Origin: TMED23 sp964566055
GTDB taxonomy: Bacteria > Pseudomonadota > Alphaproteobacteria > Rhodospirillales > UBA2165
Assembly (NCBI GenBank): GCA_964566055.1
Contig: CAZMHI010000040.1
Coordinates: forward strand, 1-44,421
Direction of reading: 5' to 3'
Length of the DNA stretch: 44,421 nt
In this document: piece by piece, positions 24,837-32,870 of the stretch
Layout of the letters: each line of letters opens with the position of its first letter
Numbering within the stretch: the first letter of the stretch is position 1
The notes under the pieces: model-generated
Databases searched by the model: none
Told to the model about the DNA's origin: nothing
Seen by the model: the letters and a program-made list of their open reading frames with translations, nothing else
Made by a program: the position numbers and the translations under genes

Positions 24837-25259
24837 ATGGATCAATTGGAGATATTAGCGATTAAAGACGCCTGTCAATCGATATCGCTGCGCTTTGGCA
24901 GACTGCAGGATGAGCGGCGCTATGAGGACTTGCCTCAACTCATGACACCGGATGGGACCTATACCCGCCTGGGCGAAAAATTGTCGATTGCGGATTTTAT
25001 TGCCTGGGTTAATACCATGCCGCCAAATAAGACGCGCCATTTCGTGACCTCGACAGAGATCGACATAGTGGATAAAACTAACGCCAAAGGGCTGACCTAT
25101 TACACGCTATATCTCTATGGCGGTGAAGAAGAGACCCCGTATCCGCTGGATGGCCCGTTTGTGGTCGGTGAATATCATGAAGAATTTGCCCGCACTGACA
25201 ACGGCTGGAGAATTAAAAGCCGCGAGGCCCGCATTATTTTTCGCAAACCAAAGAAATAG
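24837..25259 (+). CDS. SnoaL/NTF2-like protein
   Basis: A 140-residue cytoplasmic protein with the cone-shaped NTF2-like pattern: an N-terminal helix (EILAIKDACQSISLRFGRLQ), an ERRYEDLPQLMTPDGTYTR strand, and the C-terminal sheet YHEEFARTDNGWRIKSREA. The family includes polyketide cyclases, dehydratases and non-catalytic binding proteins. It is often found in ring-hydroxylating and aromatic-catabolic clusters, where it may act on unstable intermediates. It is preceded by AGAAAGGA and is part of the transporter operon, 15 nt after dppC. Confidence 0.75.
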   Translation: MDQLEILAIKDACQSISLRFGRLQDERRYEDLPQLMTPDGTYTRLGEKLSIADFIAWVNTMPPNKTRHFVTSTEIDIVDKTNAKGLTYYTLYLYGGEEETPYPLDGPFVVGEYHEEFARTDNGWRIKSREARIIFRKPKK

Positions 25260-25268
25260 GAAGACAGC

Positions 25269-25760
25269 ATGAGTGATGAAAAGGTAAATACGTTTGACGT
25301 TGTCATGGAAGCCACAGGAACCGCTGTCGGCAAAATGCGCAATGAGGTGACGGTTACTCATGGCGGCAGCGGCGCCACTTTTGAAATAGCAACTGATGAG
25401 GGCCCGTTTCATGGCGGGGATAGTTCGGCGCCTCCGCCCTTGGCTTATTTTGCTACTGGTTTGGTCGGCTGCCTGATGACACAGATTAGGGCCTTTTCAA
25501 AACGTCTTGATGTTCCGATCAATGGCGTCAACGTAACCGGGAAATGTCATTGGCGGGGTACTGTAGTTGGTCGCGCACCTTATGAAACCGAGCCTATCGG
25601 CTTTGATCTCGATATCGATATCGATTCCGAGGCCTCGCTGGATGACTTAAAACGCCTAATTGAGGCGGCCAAGAAAGGCTGCTTCATTGAGCAGACTCTC
25701 GGCCAAGTCAACACCATCGGTCATCGCCTTAAACAAGGGGATGAATGGATAGAAATTTAG
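25269..25760 (+). CDS. OsmC/Ohr-family protein (second)
   Basis: A 163-residue OsmC-fold protein with Cys68 in TGLVGCLMTQI and Cys138 in KKGCFIEQ, the redox pair positions of the family. The PPPLAYFATGLVGC segment aligns with SPMAYFAAGAAAC of the 17453 protein, but the two have quite different lengths and sequence, so this is not a recent duplication. Last gene of the plus-strand operon, 9 nt after the SnoaL-like gene. Likely role: detoxifying peroxidic or electrophilic products of the pathway. Confidence 0.8.
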   Translation: MSDEKVNTFDVVMEATGTAVGKMRNEVTVTHGGSGATFEIATDEGPFHGGDSSAPPPLAYFATGLVGCLMTQIRAFSKRLDVPINGVNVTGKCHWRGTVVGRAPYETEPIGFDLDIDIDSEASLDDLKRLIEAAKKGCFIEQTLGQVNTIGHRLKQGDEWIEI

Positions 25761-25776
25761 CTGATAGTAGGGTTTA

Positions 25777-25786
25777 ATTATACAAT
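25777..25786. promoter_or_regulatory. Operator-like ATTATACAAT downstream of osmC
   Basis: This is the exact reverse complement of the 10-mer at 10391-10400, which lies in front of the first GntR gene. It sits 17 nt after the osmC stop in a 249-bp AT-rich gap with no gene start facing it. The gap otherwise shows nothing recognisable. It may be chance. Confidence 0.2.
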
Positions 25787-26009
25787 AAGGAAATTCTTGT
25801 TTATTTTACCGGCCTGAGTTTTAAAATTAAATTTAATAGGTGTCTGGAGACAATATTTGGGGAATATGGGTTTACGATACTTAATTTGACTCAGAATTCG
25901 CCATCCCGTTTGGGCTGTAGTATTTGATCGCGTCGTTTGACGATTTTTGAGATGAACGATTGTGCTCTGATTATAATTGAAAAGTTTTGCCCACCCCGGG
26001 GCAACATTC

Positions 26010-26957
26010 TCACATACTCTCGATATATTTAATCATCTTCTGCCGTGTTTTGGCTTCGGGTAAGCGGCCGCGACCGGCGTTCATGTTTTCGCGTAGATGA
26101 TCGACGCGGCTGGTCGCCGGAATGGCACAGGTGACGGCTGGATGAGAAACGACAAATTTGAGGAAGAATTGCGCCCAGTTTTGGCAGTCGATTTCGCCGG
26201 CCCAATTTGGCAGTGGCTTATCCTCAAATCGATCAAATAGTCCACCGCGCTGAAAGGGCCTGTTAATGATAACTGCAAGATTGCGTTCCTTGGCGATTGG
26301 CAGCAGTCTTTGTTCGATTTCCCGGTCGAGTAAATTATAAGTCATTTGAACAAAATCAATCGGTTGGGTTTTTAGTACATGTTCCAGAGTCCGGTGTTTG
26401 CGGCCATGAGATGTCGTCACCCCGATGTAGCGAACCTGACCTTTAGCCTTCATCGCTTGCAGCGTTTCCATATGAGTTTCCCAATCGACCAAATTGTGGA
26501 TTTGCATAAGATCAAAACGCTCGACCCCCCAATAGCGCCGTGAATTTTTCATTTGTTCAATGCCGCGCCATTTGGTCGGCGTCCAGACTTTGGTGGTGGC
26601 AAACAGGTTTTGCTTATTGGCGCTACGTTTCAAAAAACGCCCAATCATTTTTTCGGCTGAGCCATACATCGGTGAAGAATCGATCATCCGCCCGCCTTCA
26701 TCAAGGAAAGTCTGCACGACCTGCTGGCGGGAACGCCATTGTCCCGGTCTGTCGCCGACGTCCAAGGTTATAAAGGAGCCTAAGCCAATGACCGGCAAGT
26801 GCTCGTTGGTATTTGAAAGCCGCCTGAGGTGGAGTGGATTGCTGGCCTCGCTTTGGCCAATGGGCATTAAAATTGAAGCCACACCCGCGGCAGAGGTTTT
26901 CAATACGGTTCGGCGGCTAAGAGGCTTTTGCATTTTATCGATATTATTCTTTTCCAT
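26010..26957 (-). CDS. Aldo/keto reductase with Tat signal
   Basis: A 315-residue aldo/keto reductase. The catalytic tetrad is visible: D93 and Y98 (MIDSSPMYGS), K123 (ATTKVW) and H154 (MQIHNL), followed by GQVRYIGVTTSHGRKH and VDHLRENM of the TIM barrel. The N-terminus has a twin-arginine signal, LSRRTVLKTSAAGVASIL, ending near QSEA, so the folded, possibly cofactor-loaded enzyme would be exported to the periplasm. It is divergent from the RND adaptor across 215 bp. Physiological substrate unknown. Confidence 0.85.
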   Translation of the reverse strand: MEKNNIDKMQKPLSRRTVLKTSAAGVASILMPIGQSEASNPLHLRRLSNTNEHLPVIGLGSFITLDVGDRPGQWRSRQQVVQTFLDEGGRMIDSSPMYGSAEKMIGRFLKRSANKQNLFATTKVWTPTKWRGIEQMKNSRRYWGVERFDLMQIHNLVDWETHMETLQAMKAKGQVRYIGVTTSHGRKHRTLEHVLKTQPIDFVQMTYNLLDREIEQRLLPIAKERNLAVIINRPFQRGGLFDRFEDKPLPNWAGEIDCQNWAQFFLKFVVSHPAVTCAIPATSRVDHLRENMNAGRGRLPEAKTRQKMIKYIESM

Positions 26958-27172
26958 TTGCCTAACAGTGTACTCAAATTGAGTAAAATCGTTTATTCAA
27001 TTATCCGTGCGTTAGTTGAGAGAACGACGGATTTTACTCTATAGGACGTTAGCCAAAGTAAGCCTGTACGAGACCTGAATTTTGGTCTATTTGACGTGAT
27101 TGATTTGCCGTGATTTTGGCGTTTAAAGCATTTAATAAATGCGCTCCGATGCGCTAAGGGAATATATTTAAA

Positions 27173-28687
27173 ATGAATTTCAAATATTTGCCACCCATCA
27201 AACTCGCTGCTGCGGTCACGGTACTGCTGCTTTCGGTCTCCGTAGCCGAGGCTCAAAAATATCCGCCGCTGAATGACCGGGCAAAAGGTTTGGATGCCAA
27301 TAATAATGGATTGGTAGATCGTAATGAAGCGCGGGGCCCTCTTGAAGCCAATTTCGATGAGATGGATTGTGATAAAAATGGCGGGCTTGATGGCGCTGAA
27401 ATTCCAGCCTTTTTTCAAGGTACCGGATGCCCCAAGGCAGCTGCTGCGAAACCAAAATATCCACCATTAAATGATCGTGCTAAAGGACTGGATACCAATA
27501 ATAATGGACTGGTAGATCGCGATGAAGCGCGGGGACCTTTAGAAGCCAATTTTGACGATATGGATTGCGACAAAAATGGTGGGCTTGATGGCGCCGAAAT
27601 TCCAGCTTTTTTTCGAGGCACGGGTTGTCCGAAAAAAGCTACGGCAAAGACGTCCTCTGAAGCGCCGGCCAAAGCTGCGCCACGCCCCGGACCCGGTGGC
27701 GGACGCCCGCCGCAAAATGTTAAATTGGGCGAAGTCCGTCTCGAAACAACAACAGAATCATATTCAGTCATTGGCCGTATCGCAGCCCTGCAAAGTGGCC
27801 CCTTGGCGGCGAGGGTAAGCGGTGCCGTGGAAAACGTGAACGTTAATGTTGGTGATCGGGTGGCAAAAGGCACGGTTATCGCGACCTTGGCAAAAAGCCG
27901 CTTGCGGGCGGAACATCAACGCATTGCGGCGCAGGTCTCCCGGCACAAAGCAATGGTAAAAAATGCTGAGCGGGAAATGCGGCGGATGAGAAATCTCTCG
28001 AAATCAGCAGCCTATTCACGCGCCCGATTTGAAGAACAGGAAGGCGTTGTTGCTGAACGTAGGGCTCAATTGGCTGAATTCACCGCTGCCCTCAGTAAAC
28101 TGCAAATTGATATCCGGAATGCCACAATCAAAACACCCTACGATGCCGTGGTGATCGAAAAGCATGTCGAGGTAGGTGGTTATGTAAATGTTGGTGCTCG
28201 GGTTGTGACGTTACTGAATGATAAATCGGTTGAAGTCGAGGTGGACATACCGAGCTTTCGTGTGGTTGGCCTGCATTTAGGAACCGCAGCCACAATCATT
28301 GTTGAAGGTGGTAAGAAATATCCGGCAAAAGTCAGGTCTATTATTCCAAGTGAGAATGTTAGAACCCGCACGCGGCCAATCCGTTTGATAGCTGAATTTG
28401 GGCAGGACGCTATAAAAATGGCGAACAATCAAAGCGTCACGGTTGAATTGCCTTTAACCAATGGAAATAAAATTCTAACCGTTCACAAAGATGCTGTTAT
28501 CCGCCGGGCGAATGGAAATATTGTGTTTGTCGTCTCAGGCACCAGCGCAACGATGCGTAATGTTCAACTGGGTCGCGGTGTCGGTGATAAATTCCAGGTG
28601 TTAAAAGGTCTCAAGGAAGGTGACAAAGTTGTCATCCGCGGAAACGAGCGTCTCGGCGCCGGTGGCCGCGTAAAAATAGTGCAATAG
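27173..28687 (+). CDS. RND efflux periplasmic adaptor with four N-terminal EF-hand loops
   Basis: A 504-residue protein. A signal peptide (cleaved near AEA-QK) is followed by a tandem pair of EF-hand modules with loops DANNNGLVDRNE (41-52), DCDKNGGLDGAE (65-76), DTNNNGLVDRDE (107-118) and DCDKNGGLDGAE (131-142). A Pro/Gly-rich linker (about 155-185) leads to a standard membrane-fusion protein: lipoyl half SGAVENVNVNVGDRVAKGTV, a coiled-coil hairpin (about 240-310), second lipoyl half IKTPYDAVVIEKHVEVGGYV, then beta-barrel and membrane-proximal domains. Adaptors are normally 350-400 residues; the excess is the EF-hand part. It would link the inner-membrane pump downstream to an outer-membrane channel, which is not encoded here. 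Confidence 0.9.
   Translation: MNFKYLPPIKLAAAVTVLLLSVSVAEAQKYPPLNDRAKGLDANNNGLVDRNEARGPLEANFDEMDCDKNGGLDGAEIPAFFQGTGCPKAAAAKPKYPPLNDRAKGLDTNNNGLVDRDEARGPLEANFDDMDCDKNGGLDGAEIPAFFRGTGCPKKATAKTSSEAPAKAAPRPGPGGGRPPQNVKLGEVRLETTTESYSVIGRIAALQSGPLAARVSGAVENVNVNVGDRVAKGTVIATLAKSRLRAEHQRIAAQVSRHKAMVKNAEREMRRMRNLSKSAAYSRARFEEQEGVVAERRAQLAEFTAALSKLQIDIRNATIKTPYDAVVIEKHVEVGGYVNVGARVVTLLNDKSVEVEVDIPSFRVVGLHLGTAATIIVEGGKKYPAKVRSIIPSENVRTRTRPIRLIAEFGQDAIKMANNQSVTVELPLTNGNKILTVHKDAVIRRANGNIVFVVSGTSATMRNVQLGRGVGDKFQVLKGLKEGDKVVIRGNERLGAGGRVKIVQ
27257..27634 (+). repeat. Tandem duplication of the EF-hand module (198-bp period)
   Basis: Positions 27257-27436 and 27455-27634 encode near-identical 60-residue units starting KYPPLND and ending CPK, offset by 66 codons. 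The DNA copies differ mainly at synonymous positions. The duplication is therefore internal and old enough for third-base drift, while the protein has been held constant by selection. Confidence 0.9.
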
Positions 28688-28700
28688 ATTGGAGAGTTAG

Positions 28701-31700
28701 ATGAACATTATCCAGCTCTCCATCCAGCGTCCCATTGCGGTTGTTGCGATGGTGCTAATGATCGTGCTTTTTGGCTGGGTCTCGCTAAATGAAATCCCCA
28801 TCCAAATGTCTCCTGACGTTCGTCAACCGGTAATTATTATTAAAACCAGTTGGCGTGGTGCCTCCCCCAACGAAGTCGAGCGGGAAATTGTCTCCAAGCA
28901 GGAGGAAGAGCTTAAAGGCATTGAGGGGCTCAAACGCATTGTCGGTGAAGCCAAGCACAATGAGGGCGTTGTCACGCTAGAATTTGCGCCCGGCTTGGAT
29001 TTCAACCGTATCCTTTTGTTAACGGCCAATCGCCTGGATCGCGTAACCGGCTACCCGGCTGAAGCTGATGAACCCGTGATCAGTACTTCCGGCACCGAGG
29101 ACAATGCGATCGCCTGGTTTAGCCTGCAACGCATGGACGGCAATGAGCGGGCGATGACGACGTATGGAGATTTCTTGCGGGATGTTATTCGTGAGCGCTT
29201 TGAAAGCATTCCGGGCGTCAGCGGTGTTAATCTTTTTGGTGAAAATGAACGTGAGATCCAAATTATCGTTGATCCAGGAAAGTTGGCTCATTACCGGATG
29301 ACGATTTCAGAGATCGTCGCCAAGTTGAGAGCTGAGAACGCCTCCATTACGGGCGGTGATGTAAATGAAGGTAAGCGCCGCTATGTTGTGCGCACTGAAG
29401 GCGAGTTGAAATCGCCTGATGAAGTGCGCAGTATTTTGCTACGAAGCGAGTCTAAAAATGGGGCCGGCGGTGGTCTCGGCCGTGTTACCTTGGCGGATGT
29501 CGCTCAGGTTCAAGTTTCTTACAAAGAAGCCTTTGCCCGTGCCCGGTTAAAAGGCATACCCGCCATGGGCCTGAATTTGACCCGTGAGCAAGGCGCCAAT
29601 GTACTGGAGACAATGAAGGATGTCAGGCGTGTGGCAAATGACCTGGCCACCGGTCCTGTGCGTTTGGCCGGTCTGCGCATGCAGCAGGTTTATGACGAAA
29701 CCGATTACATCAACTCATCTATCGATCTGGTTGTTCAAAACATCTATATCGGCGGTGGCTTGGCAGTGCTTATTTTGCTCCTGTTTTTGCGCTCCTGGCG
29801 GCCGACGATTGTAATTGGCGCGGCTATTCCGGTCTCAGTGATCGGAACATTTGTCGCCATGGCGGCGCTTGGCCGTTCCTTGAATGTTGTCAGCCTAGCG
29901 GGAATCGCCTTTGCCGTCGGCATGGTGGTTGATGCAGCAATCGTTGTTTTGGAAAATATTTTCCGTTTGCGTCAGCAAGGCATGAGCGCGTCTGAGGCGG
30001 CTTATAAAGGTACGTCGCAAGTTTGGCCCGCTGTGCTGGTTTCATCACTAACCACGGTGATGGTTTTCATCCCCATCCTGTTTATGGATTTGGAAGCCGG
30101 TCAGTTATTTCGTGATATCGGCGTTGCGATATCAGTCTCTGTTATGTTGTCGCTTTTTGTTTCAATAACTCTAATTCCGGCGCTTTCAAATCGGGTGTTT
30201 TCAAGTGCCGCTTTTGATGAAGGCAAGGGATTGCACCTGCCGGGTATTGACGCCTTTGCTTCCGGTTTTACCAAATTCTGGGTCGGCTTTGCGGGGTATG
30301 TTGCGAACCGTAAAGTGCAGGCGCTTGGTGTGGTTTGTGCCCTGACGCTGGGGGCCAGCCTATTTGCCTGGATCGCTATGCCGAAACTCGATTACCTGCC
30401 TACCGGCAACAGAAATTTGGTGATCGGCTTTGTTCAACCGCCAGCAGGTTACAACCTGGATACGATGGAGCAGATCATGCACCGGGTTCAGGAAAAAACA
30501 CGGGCGCTATGGACGGAGACATCAGATCGAGCTGAGAAAGCCGTAGCTAAAGTTTCAGATGATGTTGAAAAGAAAATTCACCGGTTCTTTTTTGTCGCCC
30601 TTAGAGGCCGCGCCTTTATTGCCGGCACTCATGTTGACCCCTCCAAAGCGCATGAATTGATACCGATCTTGCAGCAGCCGGGACGCGACGAGCCAGGCAC
30701 TTTAGCGTTCGTCTTCCAACCCTCGCTCTGGGGCCGTTCAATTGGTTCCGGTCGGGCCATCAATGTCGATATTCTCGGGCCGGATTTGTCGCAGAACTAT
30801 AGAATTGCACAGACAACGTTCTTCCGCCTATTAGGTAAATTTCCACCGCCGCAAGGTAACCGTATTCGACCTATGCCGTCTTTATCCCTGGGAGAGCCTG
30901 AAATTAGAGTGCGACCCAATCGGCTAAAATTAGCGGATAATGGCGTGACAGCGTTCGAGTTAGGCCAAACCCTGGATGCATTCAATGACGGTATACGCAT
31001 TGCGGAAGTAACGTATGAAGGTAAACGTATCGATTTGACACTGAAGGGACCTGAACCTGACAAGGAACATACCCAGGCGATCTATGATCTACCTATGGTT
31101 ACCCGGGATGGCCGCATACTGCCGATTGAGAGCCTGAGTGATATTGAAGTAACCACAGGCCCGACACAGATTAGGCGTATTGATCGGTTCCGCACCGTCA
31201 CCTTGCAAGTTAGCCCTCGGGACAATATCCCCTTGGAACAGGCAATTGACGTTATCCGAGATCAGGTTGTCGGCCCGATGTTAAAACGCGGATTGCCGGA
31301 TGGTGTTCAGATTAGAATTTCCGGCAGCGCCGATAAGCTCGCCGAGACCTGGAACGAAATTGTTTTCGATATTCTACTCGCCATCGTTATCGTTTATCTA
31401 GTGATGGCCGTGCTGTTCGAAAGCTTCATCTATCCCTTTATCGTCATGCTTTCGGTGCCAGTTGCTGCTGCCGGCGGGCTGATGGGACTTGCCATTCTTA
31501 ACATGTATGTTGATCAGTCACTCGATATGTTGACTATGATGGGTTTTATTATTCTGGTCGGCATTGTGGTTAACAATGCCATCCTGCTGGTCCACCAGAC
31601 CCTACATCATATTAGGATTGAAAAAATGCCGGCAAATGATGCTATCCAGGAGGCCACCCGCAACCGGGTACGTCCGATCTTCATGTCGACCCTGACATCG

Positions 31701-31871
31701 ATTTTTGGCATGTTGCCGCTGGTGCTGTTCCCCGGCGCTGGCTCCGAGCTTTATCGGGGATTGGGATCAGTGGTGCTCGGCGGACTGTCGCTGTCTGCCG
31801 TTCTCACGTTGGCCTTGGTGCCGCCGATTATGTCATTCTCGGTCGGGCTTTTGGAAAAGCAGCGTGCTTAA
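28701..31871 (+). CDS. RND-family efflux pump permease
   Basis: A 1056-residue inner-membrane proton-driven exporter of the AcrB superfamily. The N-terminal helix MNIIQLSIQRPIAVVAMVLM is followed by the large periplasmic porter domain, then TM2-6, a second porter domain and TM7-12. Helix 4 contains GMVVDAAIVVLEN: D411 matches the first proton-relay Asp of AcrB, while the second Asp position is Ala412, a variation seen in part of the superfamily. TM10 has ILVGIVVNNAILLVHQ. It starts 13 nt after the adaptor stop with a GGAGAG ribosome binding site. The cargo cannot be deduced. The two-gene operon lacks a TolC-type gene. Confidence 0.93.
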   Translation: MNIIQLSIQRPIAVVAMVLMIVLFGWVSLNEIPIQMSPDVRQPVIIIKTSWRGASPNEVEREIVSKQEEELKGIEGLKRIVGEAKHNEGVVTLEFAPGLDFNRILLLTANRLDRVTGYPAEADEPVISTSGTEDNAIAWFSLQRMDGNERAMTTYGDFLRDVIRERFESIPGVSGVNLFGENEREIQIIVDPGKLAHYRMTISEIVAKLRAENASITGGDVNEGKRRYVVRTEGELKSPDEVRSILLRSESKNGAGGGLGRVTLADVAQVQVSYKEAFARARLKGIPAMGLNLTREQGANVLETMKDVRRVANDLATGPVRLAGLRMQQVYDETDYINSSIDLVVQNIYIGGGLAVLILLLFLRSWRPTIVIGAAIPVSVIGTFVAMAALGRSLNVVSLAGIAFAVGMVVDAAIVVLENIFRLRQQGMSASEAAYKGTSQVWPAVLVSSLTTVMVFIPILFMDLEAGQLFRDIGVAISVSVMLSLFVSITLIPALSNRVFSSAAFDEGKGLHLPGIDAFASGFTKFWVGFAGYVANRKVQALGVVCALTLGASLFAWIAMPKLDYLPTGNRNLVIGFVQPPAGYNLDTMEQIMHRVQEKTRALWTETSDRAEKAVAKVSDDVEKKIHRFFFVALRGRAFIAGTHVDPSKAHELIPILQQPGRDEPGTLAFVFQPSLWGRSIGSGRAINVDILGPDLSQNYRIAQTTFFRLLGKFPPPQGNRIRPMPSLSLGEPEIRVRPNRLKLADNGVTAFELGQTLDAFNDGIRIAEVTYEGKRIDLTLKGPEPDKEHTQAIYDLPMVTRDGRILPIESLSDIEVTTGPTQIRRIDRFRTVTLQVSPRDNIPLEQAIDVIRDQVVGPMLKRGLPDGVQIRISGSADKLAETWNEIVFDILLAIVIVYLVMAVLFESFIYPFIVMLSVPVAAAGGLMGLAILNMYVDQSLDMLTMMGFIILVGIVVNNAILLVHQTLHHIRIEKMPANDAIQEATRNRVRPIFMSTLTSIFGMLPLVLFPGAGSELYRGLGSVVLGGLSLSAVLTLALVPPIMSFSVGLLEKQRA

Positions 31872-31895
31872 CGCAGATGCACGCATGTTAATTTC

Positions 31896-32654
31896 CTAAG
31901 TCTGGAGAAAACGAACGGTTTTGTCCTCGAAAACGGCGCAAGTAAGGCACCCGCTTCGATAGGCTCCCGTATCAATTCCCATTCGATTGGACTGCAAATC
32001 AGGTTCAATAAAAATAGAATGCCCGTGAATAACGTATTTTCCATGATCAACTGAGGAACTCAAAAAAGGCTCTCTAATCCATACAAAATCTATTGGGTTT
32101 TGATCTTCAAGGGCGATGTTCGGACGAATGCCGGCATGAACGAATAAATATCCGCCCAGTTCGATATAATATTGCAGGCTTTGAAAAAACTCTAAATGCG
32201 CTTCCGGCAGAATACTGACAAATTCATTCTGCGCAGCTTTCAAGTTCAATTGTTCATCCCAATTGGTAGCTTCGATACCGTAACTTTTTAAGGTTGCCGA
32301 TCCACCATTTGCTAACCAGTCAGTGCCGATATCTTTATGATCAATAAAGCGCAGCAGAAAATCCTCATGATTGCCTTTGAGAAAAATTTTACTTAAGCCA
32401 GGGCATATGATTTTTAGTGGATCAGAGAGCAAATATTCGACGACCTGAGATGAAGCGGGGCCACGGTCTATGTAATCGCCGAGATAGACCATAACGATCT
32501 TGCGCTGCGCCGCGCTGTTTAAATCTTCAATAATATATTGGTGGATTTGCTTGAGCAGATCGATTTCGCCGTGAATATCGCCAATCGCGTAGATACGAGT
32601 ATTCTGCGGCGCATCTGTGATGCTGACAGATTTTTCCTTCCAGTCTTCAATCAT
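31896..32654 (-). CDS. Calcineurin-like (PPP-family) metallophosphatase
   Basis: A 252-residue phosphoesterase with the full PPP signature: GDIHGE (D26, H28), GDYIDRG (D60, D63, R64), GNHED (N95, H96), VHAGIRP and HGHS. The two-metal centre would hydrolyse phospho-Ser/Thr or a small phosphate ester such as a dinucleoside polyphosphate. Bacterial members of this size do either. It is a single gene, tail-to-tail with the RND permease (24 bp apart), and has no linked kinase. Confidence 0.88.
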   Translation of the reverse strand: MIEDWKEKSVSITDAPQNTRIYAIGDIHGEIDLLKQIHQYIIEDLNSAAQRKIVMVYLGDYIDRGPASSQVVEYLLSDPLKIICPGLSKIFLKGNHEDFLLRFIDHKDIGTDWLANGGSATLKSYGIEATNWDEQLNLKAAQNEFVSILPEAHLEFFQSLQYYIELGGYLFVHAGIRPNIALEDQNPIDFVWIREPFLSSSVDHGKYVIHGHSIFIEPDLQSNRMGIDTGAYRSGCLTCAVFEDKTVRFLQT

Positions 32655-32809
32655 CGCGATCCGTTTGCTCAGATTTCAGGTGAACGATACGTTAGCTAAA
32701 TCCAGTTTGATAGATTACATTATCTAACTTTAGAGCAGTTTCATTACACAAAATTCCCTATTTTCCGACATAGTTAGCCCAACATGATGCAATATTCCAC
32801 CACAAGGAA

Positions 32810-32833
32810 GAAAACCAATTAAAATTGGTTTTC
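32810..32833. terminator. Hairpin downstream of rhlE
   Basis: GAAAACCAATT-AA-AATTGGTTTTC is a perfect 11-bp inverted repeat 38 bp past the helicase stop. On the minus strand it is followed by TTCCTTG, moderately U-rich. It is likely the end of the rhlE transcript and possibly bidirectional, though the stem is AT-rich and weak. The rest of the gap to 32655 shows nothing clear. Confidence 0.5.
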
Positions 32834-32870
32834 AATTTCTCGTGGTCTGAAACAATGATTAATACTCAAG

